A DNA stretch of 64,000 nucleotides, from positions 31,670,864-31,734,863 of the forward strand of contig NC_056762.1 of the NCBI RefSeq assembly GCF_018687715.1. Direction: 5' to 3'. This DNA comes from Carya illinoinensis. Its lineage: Eukaryota > Streptophyta > Magnoliopsida > Fagales > Juglandaceae. The notes beneath the pieces were generated by a model that saw nothing but the letters and a program-made list of their open reading frames with translations, was not told where the DNA came from and searched no databases. The position numbers and the translations under genes were made by a program. Shown here in pieces: positions 33,268 through 44,061 of the stretch (the first letter of the stretch is position 1; each line of letters starts with the position of its first letter).

Positions 33268-36200
33268 GTTTTTAGATAGTGGATGTTCAAGACACATGAC
33301 GGGAGACAAAACTAAGTTCTTTGATCTTAGATCTAAAGAAGAAGGACACGTGACATTTGGAGATAACTAGAAGGGAAGATCGTGGGAATAGGTAAAATTG
33401 GTAATGAATCTTCTCTCATAATTGAAGATGTTATACTTGTTGAAGGTCTAAAACATAATCTTTTGAGTATAAGTCAATTATGTGATAAAAGATTTACAGT
33501 TACTTTCAAAATGGATAAGTGCATTATTTTGAATGATCATGATTGTAATATTTGTTTTATTACTTTTAGAAACAATAATGTTTATACAATCGATTTTGAA
33601 GAAATTACCTCACAAGATGCTATTTGCTTTTTAGCTCAAAATGAAACTAGTTGGCTATGGCATAAAAGATTAGGTCATGCCAACATGGAACTTATTTCCA
33701 AACTTTCAAAAAATGATCTTGTGAGAGGTTTACTAAAAGCAAATTTTCTTAAAGATAAAATTTGTGATACATACCAGTTTGGTAAACAAACAAAAACTTC
33801 TTTTAAAACCAAGAAACATATTTCCACTACTAGACCATTGCAACTGATACACATGGATCTTTTTGGACCAAATAGAGTTGCAAGTGTAGGAGGAAAATAT
33901 TATGCATTTGTTATTGTTGATGATTTCTCTAGATATACTTGGGTCATCTTTCTTGCTCATAAAGATTTGGCACATAATGTCTTTACCAAGTTATGCAAGA
34001 GAATTCAAAATAAAAAGGGCTATACTATTTCAAATATCCGAAGTGATAGGGGAAAAGAGTTTGTTAATAAAAATATTGAAACATTTTGTGATGAAAATGG
34101 TTTTGTGCATAATTTTTCTGCTCCTCGAACTCCTCAATAAAATGGGGTAGTAGAGAGGAAAAATAGATCTCTTCAAGAGATGGCAAGAACAATGTTCAAT
34201 GAGAACAACTTGCCCAGTTATTTTTGGGCCGAAGCGGTAAGTACTACATGTTATGTTATAAATAAAGTTATGCTAAGGTCTAAGTTAGATAAAACCCCCT
34301 ATGAGCTTTGGAATGAGAAAAAACCCAATATTACTTCCCTTCATGTATTTGGATGCAAATGTTTTATTTTGAATGACAGAGATAATTTAGACAAGTTTGA
34401 TGCAAAATCTGATGAAAGTATCTTTTTCAGGTATTCTATTAATAGTAAAGCTTATAGAGTATTCAATAAAAAGATTTTGACTGTACAAGAATCTATGCAT
34501 GTAGTATTTGATGAATCTAATTCTCCACTCTCCAAGAAATCTATTGATGAAGAAACAGGAGGTATAAATAATACGGAAAGTCTCAATCTCAACAAAGAGA
34601 AAACAATAGAGGAAGTTCAACATGGAGCCATCAGGAAAGATAATCAAAATTTAATACAAGATGCAACCAAACAATGGAAATTTGTAAAAGATCATCCAGT
34701 GGAACAAATTTTAGGAGAACCTTCACGAGGTGTAAGTACTCGATTATCTCTTAGAAATATTTACAATCATACTGCTTTTCTATCTCAAATTGAACCCAAA
34801 AATATTGATGACGCACTTCTTGATGAATCTTGGATTCTAGCTATGCAAGAAGAGTTGAATCAATTTGAAAGAAATGATATTTGGACACTTGTTCCTAGAC
34901 CCAAAAATCATACTATTATTGGAACAAAATGGATTTTTAGAAACAAGAAAGATGAGTCCGAAGTCATTACTAGAAATAAAGTTCGACTTGTAGCCCAAGA
35001 TTTTAATCAAGAAGAAGGAATCGATTATGATGAGACATATGCACCAGTCGCAAGATTAGAAGCTATTCGAATGCTACTTGCATATGCTTGTTATAAAGAT
35101 TTCAAACTTTTTCAAATGGATGTTAAAAATGCTTTCTTAAATGATTTTATAAATGAAGAGGTATATGTTGAGTAACTTCCAGGTTTTAAAAATCATATTT
35201 CTCTAAATCATGTTTTCAAACTCACAAAAGCACTATATGGACTTATACAAGCTCTAGTACGAGAGACTCAGTGGTTTCTTGATTGAAAAAGGTTTTTCAA
35301 GAGGAAAAATCGACACAACTCTTTTCATTAAATATGAAAATAATGATATTCTTTTGATTCAGATTTATGTTGATGATATAATATTCGGTGCTACTAATAA
35401 AAATATGTATCAAGTTTTTGCTAAGACTATGCAGGAAGAATTTGAGATGAGCATGATGGGAGAACTTACATTCTTTCTCGGATTGCAAATTAAGCAAGTA
35501 AAAAATGGGACATTCATCAATCAATCAAAATATATTAAGGAATTACTGAAAAAGTTTGGGATGGAAAGTGTTAAGGAAATTGGAACACCAATGAGTCTAT
35601 CAACTAAACTTGATAAAGATGAATCTGGTAAGCCAGTTGACTCGAAAATATATCGAGGTATGATTGATAACTTATTATATTTAACAGTTAGTAGACCAAA
35701 TATTATGTTTAGTGTGTGCTTATGTGCACGCTTTTAATCATCTCTAAAAGAATCACATTTAATTGCAGTTAAGCGCATTTTCAGATATCTTAGTGGTACA
35801 ATTAACTTAGGGTTGTGGTACCCTAAGCACACATCTTTCAATCTAATCAGTTACACAGATGCAGATTATGCTGGCTGTAAAATAGATCGAAAAAGCACTA
35901 GTGGAGCATGTCATTTCTTAGGTCATGCACTAGTTTCCTGGTTTAGTAAAAAATAAAATTCTGTTGCACTATCTACTGCTGAGGCAGAATATGTTGTTGC
36001 GGGTAGTTGTTGTGCTCAAGTTCTCTACATGAAGCAACAATTTGAAAATTTTAAATTCATGTATAATCACATTCTAATCAAATGTGATAATACAAGTGTT
36101 ATAAATCTTTCAAAGAACCCAATACAACATTCTAGAACTAAGCATATTGAAATAAGATATCATTTTCTTCGAAATCATATGCAGAAAGGTGATATAATAC

Positions 36201-36286
36201 TAGAGTTCACAAACACACACGATCAGTTAGCAGATATTTTCACAAAACCTTTACCAGAATATAGATTATGTATGATCAGAAGATAA
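33268..36286 (+). pseudogene. Pol of the nested Sirevirus (protease, integrase, RT, RNase H), decayed
   Basis: The protease line LDSGCSRHMTGDK (about 33272) is in a different frame from the integrase, which opens at 33382. Integrase: WHKRLGHA, then CDTY where the HHCC motif expects CxxC (second Cys is Tyr), DDFSRYTW and SDRGKEF. A TAA at 34138 replaces the Gln of PQQNGVVERKN. RT runs DESWILAMQEEL, FQMDVKNAFL, then a TAA at 35173 and a frameshift near 35255, then IYVDDIIFGATN. RNase H has further TAA at 35735 and 35954 (inside SKKQNS) and then ALSTAEAEY, SRTKHIEIRYHF and FTKPL. Four of these stops replace a Gln that is conserved in the family. Confidence 0.9.
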
Positions 36287-36367
36287 ATAGGTATGATGCA
36301 TGCTATGAATATCTCTTAAAAGTTAGACCAGAGTCAATAAAAATAGAGATAGATTTTTTAAATAATT

Positions 36368-36805
36368 TTACATAAACTTGAGATTATTAGCTTCATGTTT
36401 GAGACGCTCATTCTCTTCATAGAATATCATGTCATTCTTATCCATGGGAACCGGCAAGCGGAATAAAGAATCTAATAAAGATTTCAACTGTTTATTCTTC
36501 TACCGAATAATTCGTTCCTTTGTGTGAGACTCTTGAACAATTCATTGAAGTACAACAATTTGTTCTTTGAGCTTTTCAATTTCATAATTTTTGGCTTATA
36601 GCCGTTGGGAAAAAGCAACAATAGAGGAAAAGTAGCGAGTCCCAAGACTCACCAAGTCATAGATAGCATCAGAATCTGACTTATTAGCCAAATTATTATT
36701 TTCTTGCTGTAACATGGCACCAATGGCAGCTGCAGAAAGGACAGAAGGTTGAGGTGCAGAATGTCTCATGGATGGATCTAGATAAATGTTAGAAGAATGA
36801 GCCAT
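36368..36805 (-). pseudogene. Antisense reading frame (aORF) between pol and 3' LTR of the nested Sirevirus
   Basis: On the minus strand, ATG at 36805 in a good plant context (CTCAATGGCT) opens MAHSSNIYLDPSMRHSAPQP. It runs 69 codons to a TAA (36596-36598), then continues in the same frame for 75 codons with only a TGA and a TAG before a final TAA at 36368-36370. The part after the first stop is coiled-coil-like (AKNYEIEKLKEQIVVLQ, EENERLKHEANNLKF). The three internal stops could each come from one C-to-T change in a Gln or Arg codon. The same frame is open for another 53 codons upstream of the ATG. I recognise no family. It probably encoded a protein of about 145 residues transcribed against the element. 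Confidence 0.55.
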
Positions 36806-36906
36806 TGAGAAAAGAATAGAAGGCTTAAAACGAGAATGTTGAAGGAATGCAGATAAGTTATAGAGATGAGAAGAAAACTTGATGCGGATTGGATGAACTT
36901 TAAGAC

Positions 36907-36920
36907 TGATTTTATAGAGA
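36907..36920 (-). promoter_or_regulatory. TATA box for the Sirevirus antisense frame
   Basis: TCTCTATAAAATC on the minus strand lies about 105 bases before the antisense ATG. The stretch between is pyrimidine-rich like a plant leader (TTCTTTTCTCAATGG just before the start). Inferred from position only. Confidence 0.45.
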
Positions 36921-37190
36921 TAGCATAAAGAACCAGACGAGTTATCATCCAAGTCAAAGAACAATATGATTTTTTTCCCGATCGGTGAAAATGAAATTTT
37001 TTAGAAACTCGGAGCCTTCAATCTTGTTTGTCAACAACATCAAGCGATTTTTTCAAATCTCCAGTCACACTTGTCGGGTCACGGGCGTATCAAATTTATT
37101 TATTTATTTTTTTCAACAATCTACAGTGTCTACTAACGCACCGTTTTCTTCAGATCCATTTACTTGTTGCGAATCCCTTTTAATGATGCC

Positions 37191-37372
37191 AAAAGGGGGA
37201 GAAGTGTTAGAGTAGAATATTAACATTGTTTGAATTGCTAAACTTATTATATATGCTTTGAATTATATTTATACTTTTACTTGAAAAATTAACGCACATT
37301 CTCAGGGGGAGCTTAAGTATCAATGCAGGTTTCAGGTTCTATCAAGTATTTGTCACCATCAAAAAGGGGGAG
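37191..37372 (+). promoter_or_regulatory. Multiple polypurine tracts of the nested Sirevirus
   Basis: AAAAGGGGGA (37191-37200), CTCAGGGGGA (37301-37310) and AAAAAGGGGGAG (37361-37372). The last is three bases from the 3' LTR and would be the active tract. Repeated tracts are a Sirevirus hallmark. Confidence 0.8.
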
Positions 37373-37374
37373 AT

Positions 37375-38834
37375 TGTTAAACCCAAAGTTTCAAGTTTTG
37401 TGTAATTATATATCTACACATGAATTTTGATGATAACAAATGAATTTAAAGAATAAAGAAGTCTCAAACTCACGTTGTCTACACAATGGAGTCAAGCACA
37501 TTAAGGAAACAAGCATGAGTAAGAAGGGAATAAGTTCACATTAAAGTTATAGAGTAATGTTGTAAATCTCTTCAAAATTTGAAATTAGGATTAATACTCA
37601 AAATTAATATTTTATCATAAAGCATTAAAATACATTTTCCACATGTGCATGAATATTTTTGAAAATCAAATTTGAAAAGTTTGAAAGATGATTGATTGTC
37701 ATCTTTTACATGTGCATGCCTTGATTAAAGGGTTGAACTTTGAAAATATTAAAAATGATTGATTGTCATATTTCACATGTGTATATTTTATTTGAATATT
37801 TTCAAAAGTGATTGATACTTTTTTTAACTTATGCAAAAGGTAGATGATTTTGTTTGAAATATTTGAAAAGTAAAGTGTACTCCTTTTGTCATATGCAAAA
37901 AGTAAAAGATTAGGTTTGAATTTTTTGAAAAATAAAGTGTGCTCCTTTTGTCATATGCAAAAAGTAAAAGATTAGGTTTGAATTTTTGGAAAAGTAAAGT
38001 GTACTTCTTTTGTCATATGCAAAAAGTAAAAGATTAAGTTTGATTTGTTTGAAAAGAAAAGTATGCTCCTTTTATCATATGCCAAAAGTAAAAGATTAGG
38101 TTTGAAGTTTTTGAAAAATGAATGATGTTGTCTTTGACGATTGAAAAAGAAGAACCTTTTATTTGAATTTTTTAAAAAAGTGAATGATGTTGTCTTTGAC
38201 ATGTGAATCTTTTTTAATTTGAATATGAAGTCTCATATACCTATAAATAGATCATTTGAGAGCTTCACATTAACAATATCCAGAGCATACAACATTCATT
38301 CAAAACTCTCATTCTCTCTTCTCTAAGCATTGAGCCTTAATCCTTGTTCATTTTGAAAGATATAGTTTGCGCTGTATTGTTCTTATTTCACTCATTGAGG
38401 AGTATTTTCTGATAACCTACCCACTATCAGCTCTTGTATCAGAAAAAGGGTGTGTATAACCCTTGTGTGTGTATAAAGTGTTCTATACGGGGAATAGTTG
38501 AATCACCACGTGTAACGTGATTGCAAGTGTAAAGGGTGTTCTACACGGATCCTTTGTAGCGGTGTTGTTCAAAAGTGTAATAGGTTTCTATCTCCACCTG
38601 AAGGAGGTTGAATAGTGAATTTGGGAATCCTCAAGGGGTAGCTTGAGGCGAGGACGTAGGCAATGGGGTCGAACCTCGTTAACATACTGAGTTTGCTTCT
38701 CTCTTACCCTTATTCTTTATATTTATTACTGTTTCATATTTTGTTTATATTTTATATTGTATATTTGATTTATAATTGTTATTTTAAATATAACTCAATT
38801 CACCCTCACTCTTGTGTTAGTCATCTGGGCAACA
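37375..38834 (+). repeat. 3' LTR of the nested Sirevirus, four 62-base units
   Basis: 1460 bases. The 62-base units start at 37872, 37934, 37996 and 38058. One extra unit accounts for nearly all of the 63-base length difference from the 5' LTR. Confidence 0.92.
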
Positions 38835-38839
38835 GCTAT

Positions 38840-39236
38840 AACTTCCAAAGGTATTGTTTTTGTTAAAGGAAGTCAAGGTAAGAATTTTCAAAATTATGCT
38901 AAACCTAAGTCAGTTTATTCAAAAAATCTGCATGGTAGATTTATTCCTACTTGTCATTATTGTAGTGTTGTTGGTCATATAAGGCCAAATTACTTTAACT
39001 TGAATAAAGTGAAGAAAAGTGGATGTGAAAGAAATCCAAAAAGGAAAGGAAATAGTCTAGAAAATCAAGTTTGTGATATGAGTCAACAAATCAATTTTTT
39101 AAGTCTCAAAATTGGTGAACTAGCAGATTTTTACTTTCAAAATAAAGAAAAGATCATACAAAATGATGTTAATAAAAAGAATAGGCCAAAATTTAAAGCA
39201 AAGTGGGTGGTCAAAGAAGATGCCATGTCACATTAA
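38840..39236 (+). pseudogene. 3' end of the outer element's Gag, second zinc knuckle
   Basis: Continues the outer element after the nested insertion: AITSKGIVFVKGSQG, then the knuckle CHYCSVVGHIRPNYF (final Cys replaced by Tyr). Next is a coiled-coil stretch (VCDMSQQINFLSLKIGELAD) and AKWVVKED, the usual end of Sirevirus Gag just before protease. No protease follows. Confidence 0.75.
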
Positions 39237-41322
39237 TTGATAGGACTACTTGCATGTTCTTGCATTCTTTATATTATTGCATTAGTCTAAGACATGCATT
39301 TTATTTTTCTGTTTTACTTTTATATTTTTGTTTTTCAGTTTTAAATAAGAAAAATATAATATATAAAAAAATCTGGTTTGATTCAAATCTTTTCTTTAAA
39401 GAAAATACATGTTTGATATATCAAAGTTTGAGCATTTGTGTTATCACTTAATAAATTCTTGAACCTATACATCTCTCTATTTTGTACGATTCACTTTGTG
39501 CATACTAACTCTATGGATTATCTTGGCAAAGTTCACTTTCAATGCATAGTGAGGAATTTATATGTATGTATTTTATAATTAAAGTTCACATTATTTAATG
39601 AGATGCTCATCAAAGAAGGAGTTCATGCCTTGAATTGACTAATACTAGTTGAACTTAGTACATCAATAAAGGGCTCTCCTCTTGCCAAACACAAAGAGTT
39701 GATCCATATAGAAAAAATCGGTGTTAATTCATTGCGAAAAAAGATAAACACCCTACACGGATCTATCACCTTAAGTTCTTACAGAAAAAATCATTGCTCT
39801 AATCATTATGGAAAAAGATGAGCAACAAACATGAACACAAAAAGGGGGTGTACAAACTAGTGTTTAAAGGAGATGCTCATGTATCTAGGCCTTAACATAA
39901 AGTTTGACTTTTAAGGTGAAGCAACAAACTCTTGTGAGCATCTATAAGAAGCAATCATTCATGAATAAAGGTATTAAAAATATATTGAAGAAAGAAGTTC
40001 ATAAAAATGCTATGTTATAAGTATACTCATTCACACACTCACATGAACTTTGACATTGATGATCTTATGATAAGTGAATATCTATAGTGATTGTTGCAAA
40101 TAAGAGGGTATACTCTATTGAATTTGTTTTGTGAGTTACACTATGTTTGAATTAAGATGCATCTAGGCATGTTACTTACCCTACTATTTTTTTTTTTAAA
40201 TCAATTTTTTTGTTATTTTTTTTTTCTAATCTCTACTTTTTTTTTGTTTATATAAAATAAATACAAAAATAAAAATATAAAGTTTTTTTGTTATTTTTTT
40301 GGGTCAAGATGGGGTATTGTGTTTTTTTTTAAACAAAGTGTATGCGTCCCAGTGGGACTTTTTGGTCTAGCACGTGCACCAGAGAGTCAAGCCTTATAGA
40401 GTTAAAACCCATCTCTTGCCTCTTTCATTTGCTCCCAGCCCCGTAACTAAACACTTCTCTATACCTATTTTCACGGTCTCTTGGCTCCTTCATGCAAGAC
40501 CCATTTCATGGTGTCCATTTCATTTTCCTCTCTTCATTTTCCATCATCAAGGTAAGTATACTCGAATTCACTAATTTTTTTTCTTTTTCCAGTTTCATGT
40601 TCGGCATATGGATAGATGAAGTATGTGTGGATGGTTTTGATTTTAAGAAGCATTGGGCTGTTTTGTTGAGCTGAGTTGCCAGTAAATGGGTTATTTTTGT
40701 TGTTATATCTACTCTATGCATGTATTGAGGACGTTTTTTGAGTGGGTTCTTGATCTTTATCATTCGATTTTCATGGTATGCCTACCAAGTGTTTGTTTTT
40801 TTGTCTCAACCAAATTGTCTCAATCTTTTGCTCATTATTTAACATACATTCATGCTCATACATCATATACATTTGATCCATAAAAAATTTAGACACATGG
40901 GAGTTGTTCATCATGTCTTTCTTAGTGTCTTCATCTTGGCACACATAAGTGATATTTACTCTATTTTGTATCTTGTCAGATTAGTGACAAAAAGGGAGAG
41001 TATTGGAAGAGCAAATTGGAATATTTTGATATTGTGAAATTTAGGGGGAGTTTGATTAAGTGGGCGTTTAATGAACTTGCTAAAAATAAAAAAGGGAAAC
41101 AACAAAATATTGAGGAGGAGAATTATATACTTTAGGGGGAGCAGCAGAATATATAGGGGGAGTACTAAGTATTGAACATGGTTATTGATGATGACTAGAA
41201 CACTTTCTTAGGTACATACTACATTCATCAAGTTGGTTTTGTGACCGATCCGCCAAATGGAAGATTGTATATGCAAGACATCATCAAGTTGGTTTTGTCA
41301 CCAATCCGCCAAAATGAGAGAT
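39237..41322 (+). other. Non-coding 3' part of the outer element
   Basis: About 2 kb with no pol and no convincing gene. Holds T-rich runs near 40180-40260, a gene-leader-like pyrimidine stretch ending in a good splice donor (CATCAAG/GTAAGTAT near 40551), and several AGGGGGAG tracts between about 41040 and 41165. The sequence ends with CCAAAATGAGAGAT just before the 3' LTR. Confidence 0.6.
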
Positions 41323-42243
41323 TGTAAAGGCAAAAATTAGTTAGAATTAGATGACTAAATAATAAGGTTTATCTTATCATTATTTGATTAAATTTGGATG
41401 AATGATAAAATTTATCTTATCATTATTTAATTAAATTTAGATGAATGTAAAATAAATATTGATTTGTATCTAAACAATGTTGAGTCTATCTAGAAGTTTT
41501 AGTTGTTGTTTAGATAAGTCATTGAGGTTAAAATCGAGTTCTAGAAGATTTGTATTTATCCAAAAGAAAGTTGAACAGAGTTTAGTCAATAACAGAATAT
41601 GTTATCGCGAAATGTTAACAGTCCATCTGAACACGTTTTCGCAACTGTTGCTAACCGTCAGCAGAGTACTATTGTGACTAGAACTCTTTCCAGACTAAAG
41701 GGATTTGGTTTTATATCTTTTCAGGGGTTTTAAGCCACGAATTTTAGAGAGTATATTATGAGATTTTATGAGAGAAAATTCACTTGAGAATTTTCATTGA
41801 ATTTTTCATATCTTCTTGAGTGTGATCATGCTTTGAGTGTGAAGGAACATCGATTGAATTTCAACCTCTGGAGTTCCAAAAGGGAAGTTAACATTTGAAG
41901 ATCGCCAGAGGTTATGGCTGCTACTGCAGTAGAAGACAACAGTCATTTGTCTAGGCAAGTAAGATAATCGAATTGCAAAGGTTTTGTAATTGATTATTAC
42001 TTGTAATTGTTCTTCAAATAATAAGATTGACTTTCCTGAGTTTAGTTGCCCCGTACGGTTTTACCTTTAAAAAGTTCTTTAAAGGGTTTTCCTTCATAAC
42101 CAATCGTTGTGTCTTGCAAGTTTGATTATTTATTTTAAAGTATTTGATTCATTTCGTAATCTTGATAATTGAGATCTAACTTATCTATTCAAGAAAATTA
42201 ATAGACAATTTCGTGATTTGACATGGATACGTTGGAAATTTCA
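41323..42243 (+). repeat. 3' LTR of the outer Sirevirus-like element
   Basis: 921 bases, TGTAAAGG...AATTTCA, matching 27529-28442 including the two 43-base units. Followed by TATTA, the right target duplication. Confidence 0.9.
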
Positions 42244-42248
42244 TATTA

Positions 42249-42674
42249 AATAGAGGTTAAAAAGCAAGTAGTGGGGAAAAAAAAAATTTATATAATTAAA
42301 ATACAACCTTTTATCAATATTTTCCTGGAAAACTACTAGATATATGTGATTTTAATGACTAAATCTCAGTTTGCCATTGCAATTCTGGGTCTTACAATTT
42401 AAAAAGACCTAAATACAAAAATAAAAATGTTTCCTCGAAAAGTCACAAGTACAATTTTTTTTTTTTTTCCGCCTAATCCAGTCCACCTTGTCAAGCTTGA
42501 GCTCACTGTTTGCAATTTTTAATGATGCTCAAGAAAGTAGCTGGTCTCAAGTATCAGGAGTCCTAAAATTTCCAAGAGTCCGTTGTACATTCTTTACTCA
42601 AAGAAATGGTGACAAAGTTATTATATCATGAGTGGGTGTGCATGCATGACGAACACTAAAATGCAAGTACTTAC
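42249..42674. other. Helicase intron 10 remainder (copy A)
   Basis: Matches 53887-54318 in copy B. Intronic for the helicase; no other feature. Confidence 0.7.
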
Positions 42675-44061
42675 CATTAAGGGGCAGCTGCCCTTCTTGA
42701 ATAATGATAGTGCCTTTGTACGTTCATTCTGTGCTTTGTCACCATGTATTGAAACAACCTTCCAATTTCTAAAAACAACAGGCTCAAAATCATCAGTACA
42801 GTTTTATTTTATCTTCAGCAGCCTAGAGCCGCAGCAAGAATAGTCAACTTCGTTAAGTTAAAACTATAGCACCAAAGATGACAAGAATTTACGCCTCTTG
42901 CAGCATATTCTCAACGCGTTTTGTTTCCCACTTGTACAAGACAAAAACCAATACTCTATTCCTGAAAAGTAGAATACTCCGGGGTTCAAGTGACTCAGGC
43001 ATGAATCCACAATTCAACAAATAAATTAATTTGTACAGGGAAAATATCTAACTGAATAGTAAAAAATACTTTTGGGATTTGTGGTATTTTTCTAGAAGAG
43101 CAACCAAACTCCAAAACCTATGCATGTTTATGAAAGTATGTTAATAGATTGAACTATATATGCCTGACATAGCTTATGAGGACACAGATCATTTATGCTA
43201 TTGAGAATTTTTACCTCCACTATCTGCAGTACATCATGGTTTGCAGCTAAATCCCCTGAACCAACAACAACCTGAAACCAGGTTCACTGTTCAAGAGATT
43301 GTTATAGGAAACTGCAGAAAAAGTCATCATGTACAAAGATAAACCTTAATTGGATTGGGGTCCATGAACTCCTGTGCTAATTGATGAGCCAACAGGGGCC
43401 ATGTAGCACTGAACATTACCATTTGGCGAGCTGCACACTTAATATCACTCTTCAGCAAAAGAAAAAGGCTAGAAAGTAATTCATAAGACTTGGAACAGAT
43501 TCAAACTAATTCCACAAAAATACAGATCCAAAAACTTAATCAAATGCAAAGGCAAATCCAATTCCTTTAACTACAAACGTTTATTCTCACAAGAAAAATA
43601 GGCACAAATTGATTCATTAAACAGAGTAAGAAATAATAATTAAAATTCCCGTATTCTTATAAAAACCTTACCACAAAAGATACCCCTCCTTAAGGGAGCA
43701 CACACCCATTTCCATCAGATCCGTTAAACGACCAGGTGTTCCAATGACAACGTCCTGAGTTTAATGAAGGAGGAGATAAATCAAATTACAAGAGAAAATA
43801 GCACCATATTATGTTTCCAAATAATACATAAAGGGAAGCGAGCAGCAGCTAAAACATATACCAAAAGGACAAAGAAAATTAAGAATGTGACTTCTACAAT
43901 TGGCATATAATATAATCCTCATGCAATTAAAAAGAAGGAACAGAATATCTTACAACACCAGACTTCAAAGAAGATATTTGAGGTTGTTTAGAGGTTCCTC
44001 CATACAGACAAACTGATTTCACACCACAAGGTTTCCCAGCATCACACAGAACATATGAAAT

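Larger units (their letters stand above)
29903..38834 (+). mobile_element. Nested Sirevirus (Ty1/copia), full length with LTRs, decayed gag-pol and an antisense frame
   Basis: An 8932-base element inserted in the outer Gag. LTRs of 1397 and 1460 bases begin TGTTGAACCC/TGTTAAACCC and end GGGCAACA. The flanks GCTAC (29898-29902) and GCTAT (38835-38839) form a target duplication with one mismatch. Sirevirus traits are long LTRs, a long Gag with two zinc knuckles, a roughly 1-kb segment between pol and the 3' LTR, and repeated polypurine tracts (37191-37200, 37301-37310, 37361-37372). It is younger than the outer element by nesting. Confidence 0.92.
27529..42243 (+). mobile_element. Outer Sirevirus-like copia element, gag only (non-autonomous), hosting a nested element
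   Basis: LTRs of 914 and 921 bases begin TGTAAAGGCAAAAATT and end GGAATTTCA or GGAAATTTCA. The flanks TGTTA (27524-27528) and TATTA (42244-42248) are a target duplication with one mismatch, and copy B has the empty site TGTTA (53882-53886). Without the nested element the length is about 5.8 kb. It encodes a decayed Sirevirus-type Gag with two zinc knuckles, but no protease, integrase, RT or RNase H is found. The stretch before the 3' LTR holds several AGGGGGAG tracts, as in Sireviruses. It probably depended on proteins from a relative. Confidence 0.88.
26434..44061 (-). pseudogene. RH5-like DEAD-box RNA helicase, broken partial copy A
   Basis: Ten exons match copy B (numbered as there): 13 (26434-26529), 12 (26649-26740), 11 (26832-26996), 10 (42675-42768), 9 (42893-42961), 8 (43070-43117), 7 (43215-43271), 6 (43345-43430), 4 (43672-43754) and 3 (43954-44061). 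Exons 1, 2 and 5 (the DEAD exon) are missing. Lesions against B are: one base lost in exon 12; TAA at 26949-26951 and TGA at 26880-26882 in exon 11, the latter inside motif VI; 20 bases lost in exon 8; and two extra C in exon 4. The 14.7-kb Sirevirus nest lies in the intron between exons 11 and 10. No functional helicase is possible; a transcript could still be made from an outside promoter. Confidence 0.93.

Noticed and set aside
36985..37215. Plus-strand frame of 76 codons before the nested Sirevirus 3' LTR, as a possible envelope-like gene
   Set aside because: Short, no membrane or signal features, and it runs through the polypurine tract.
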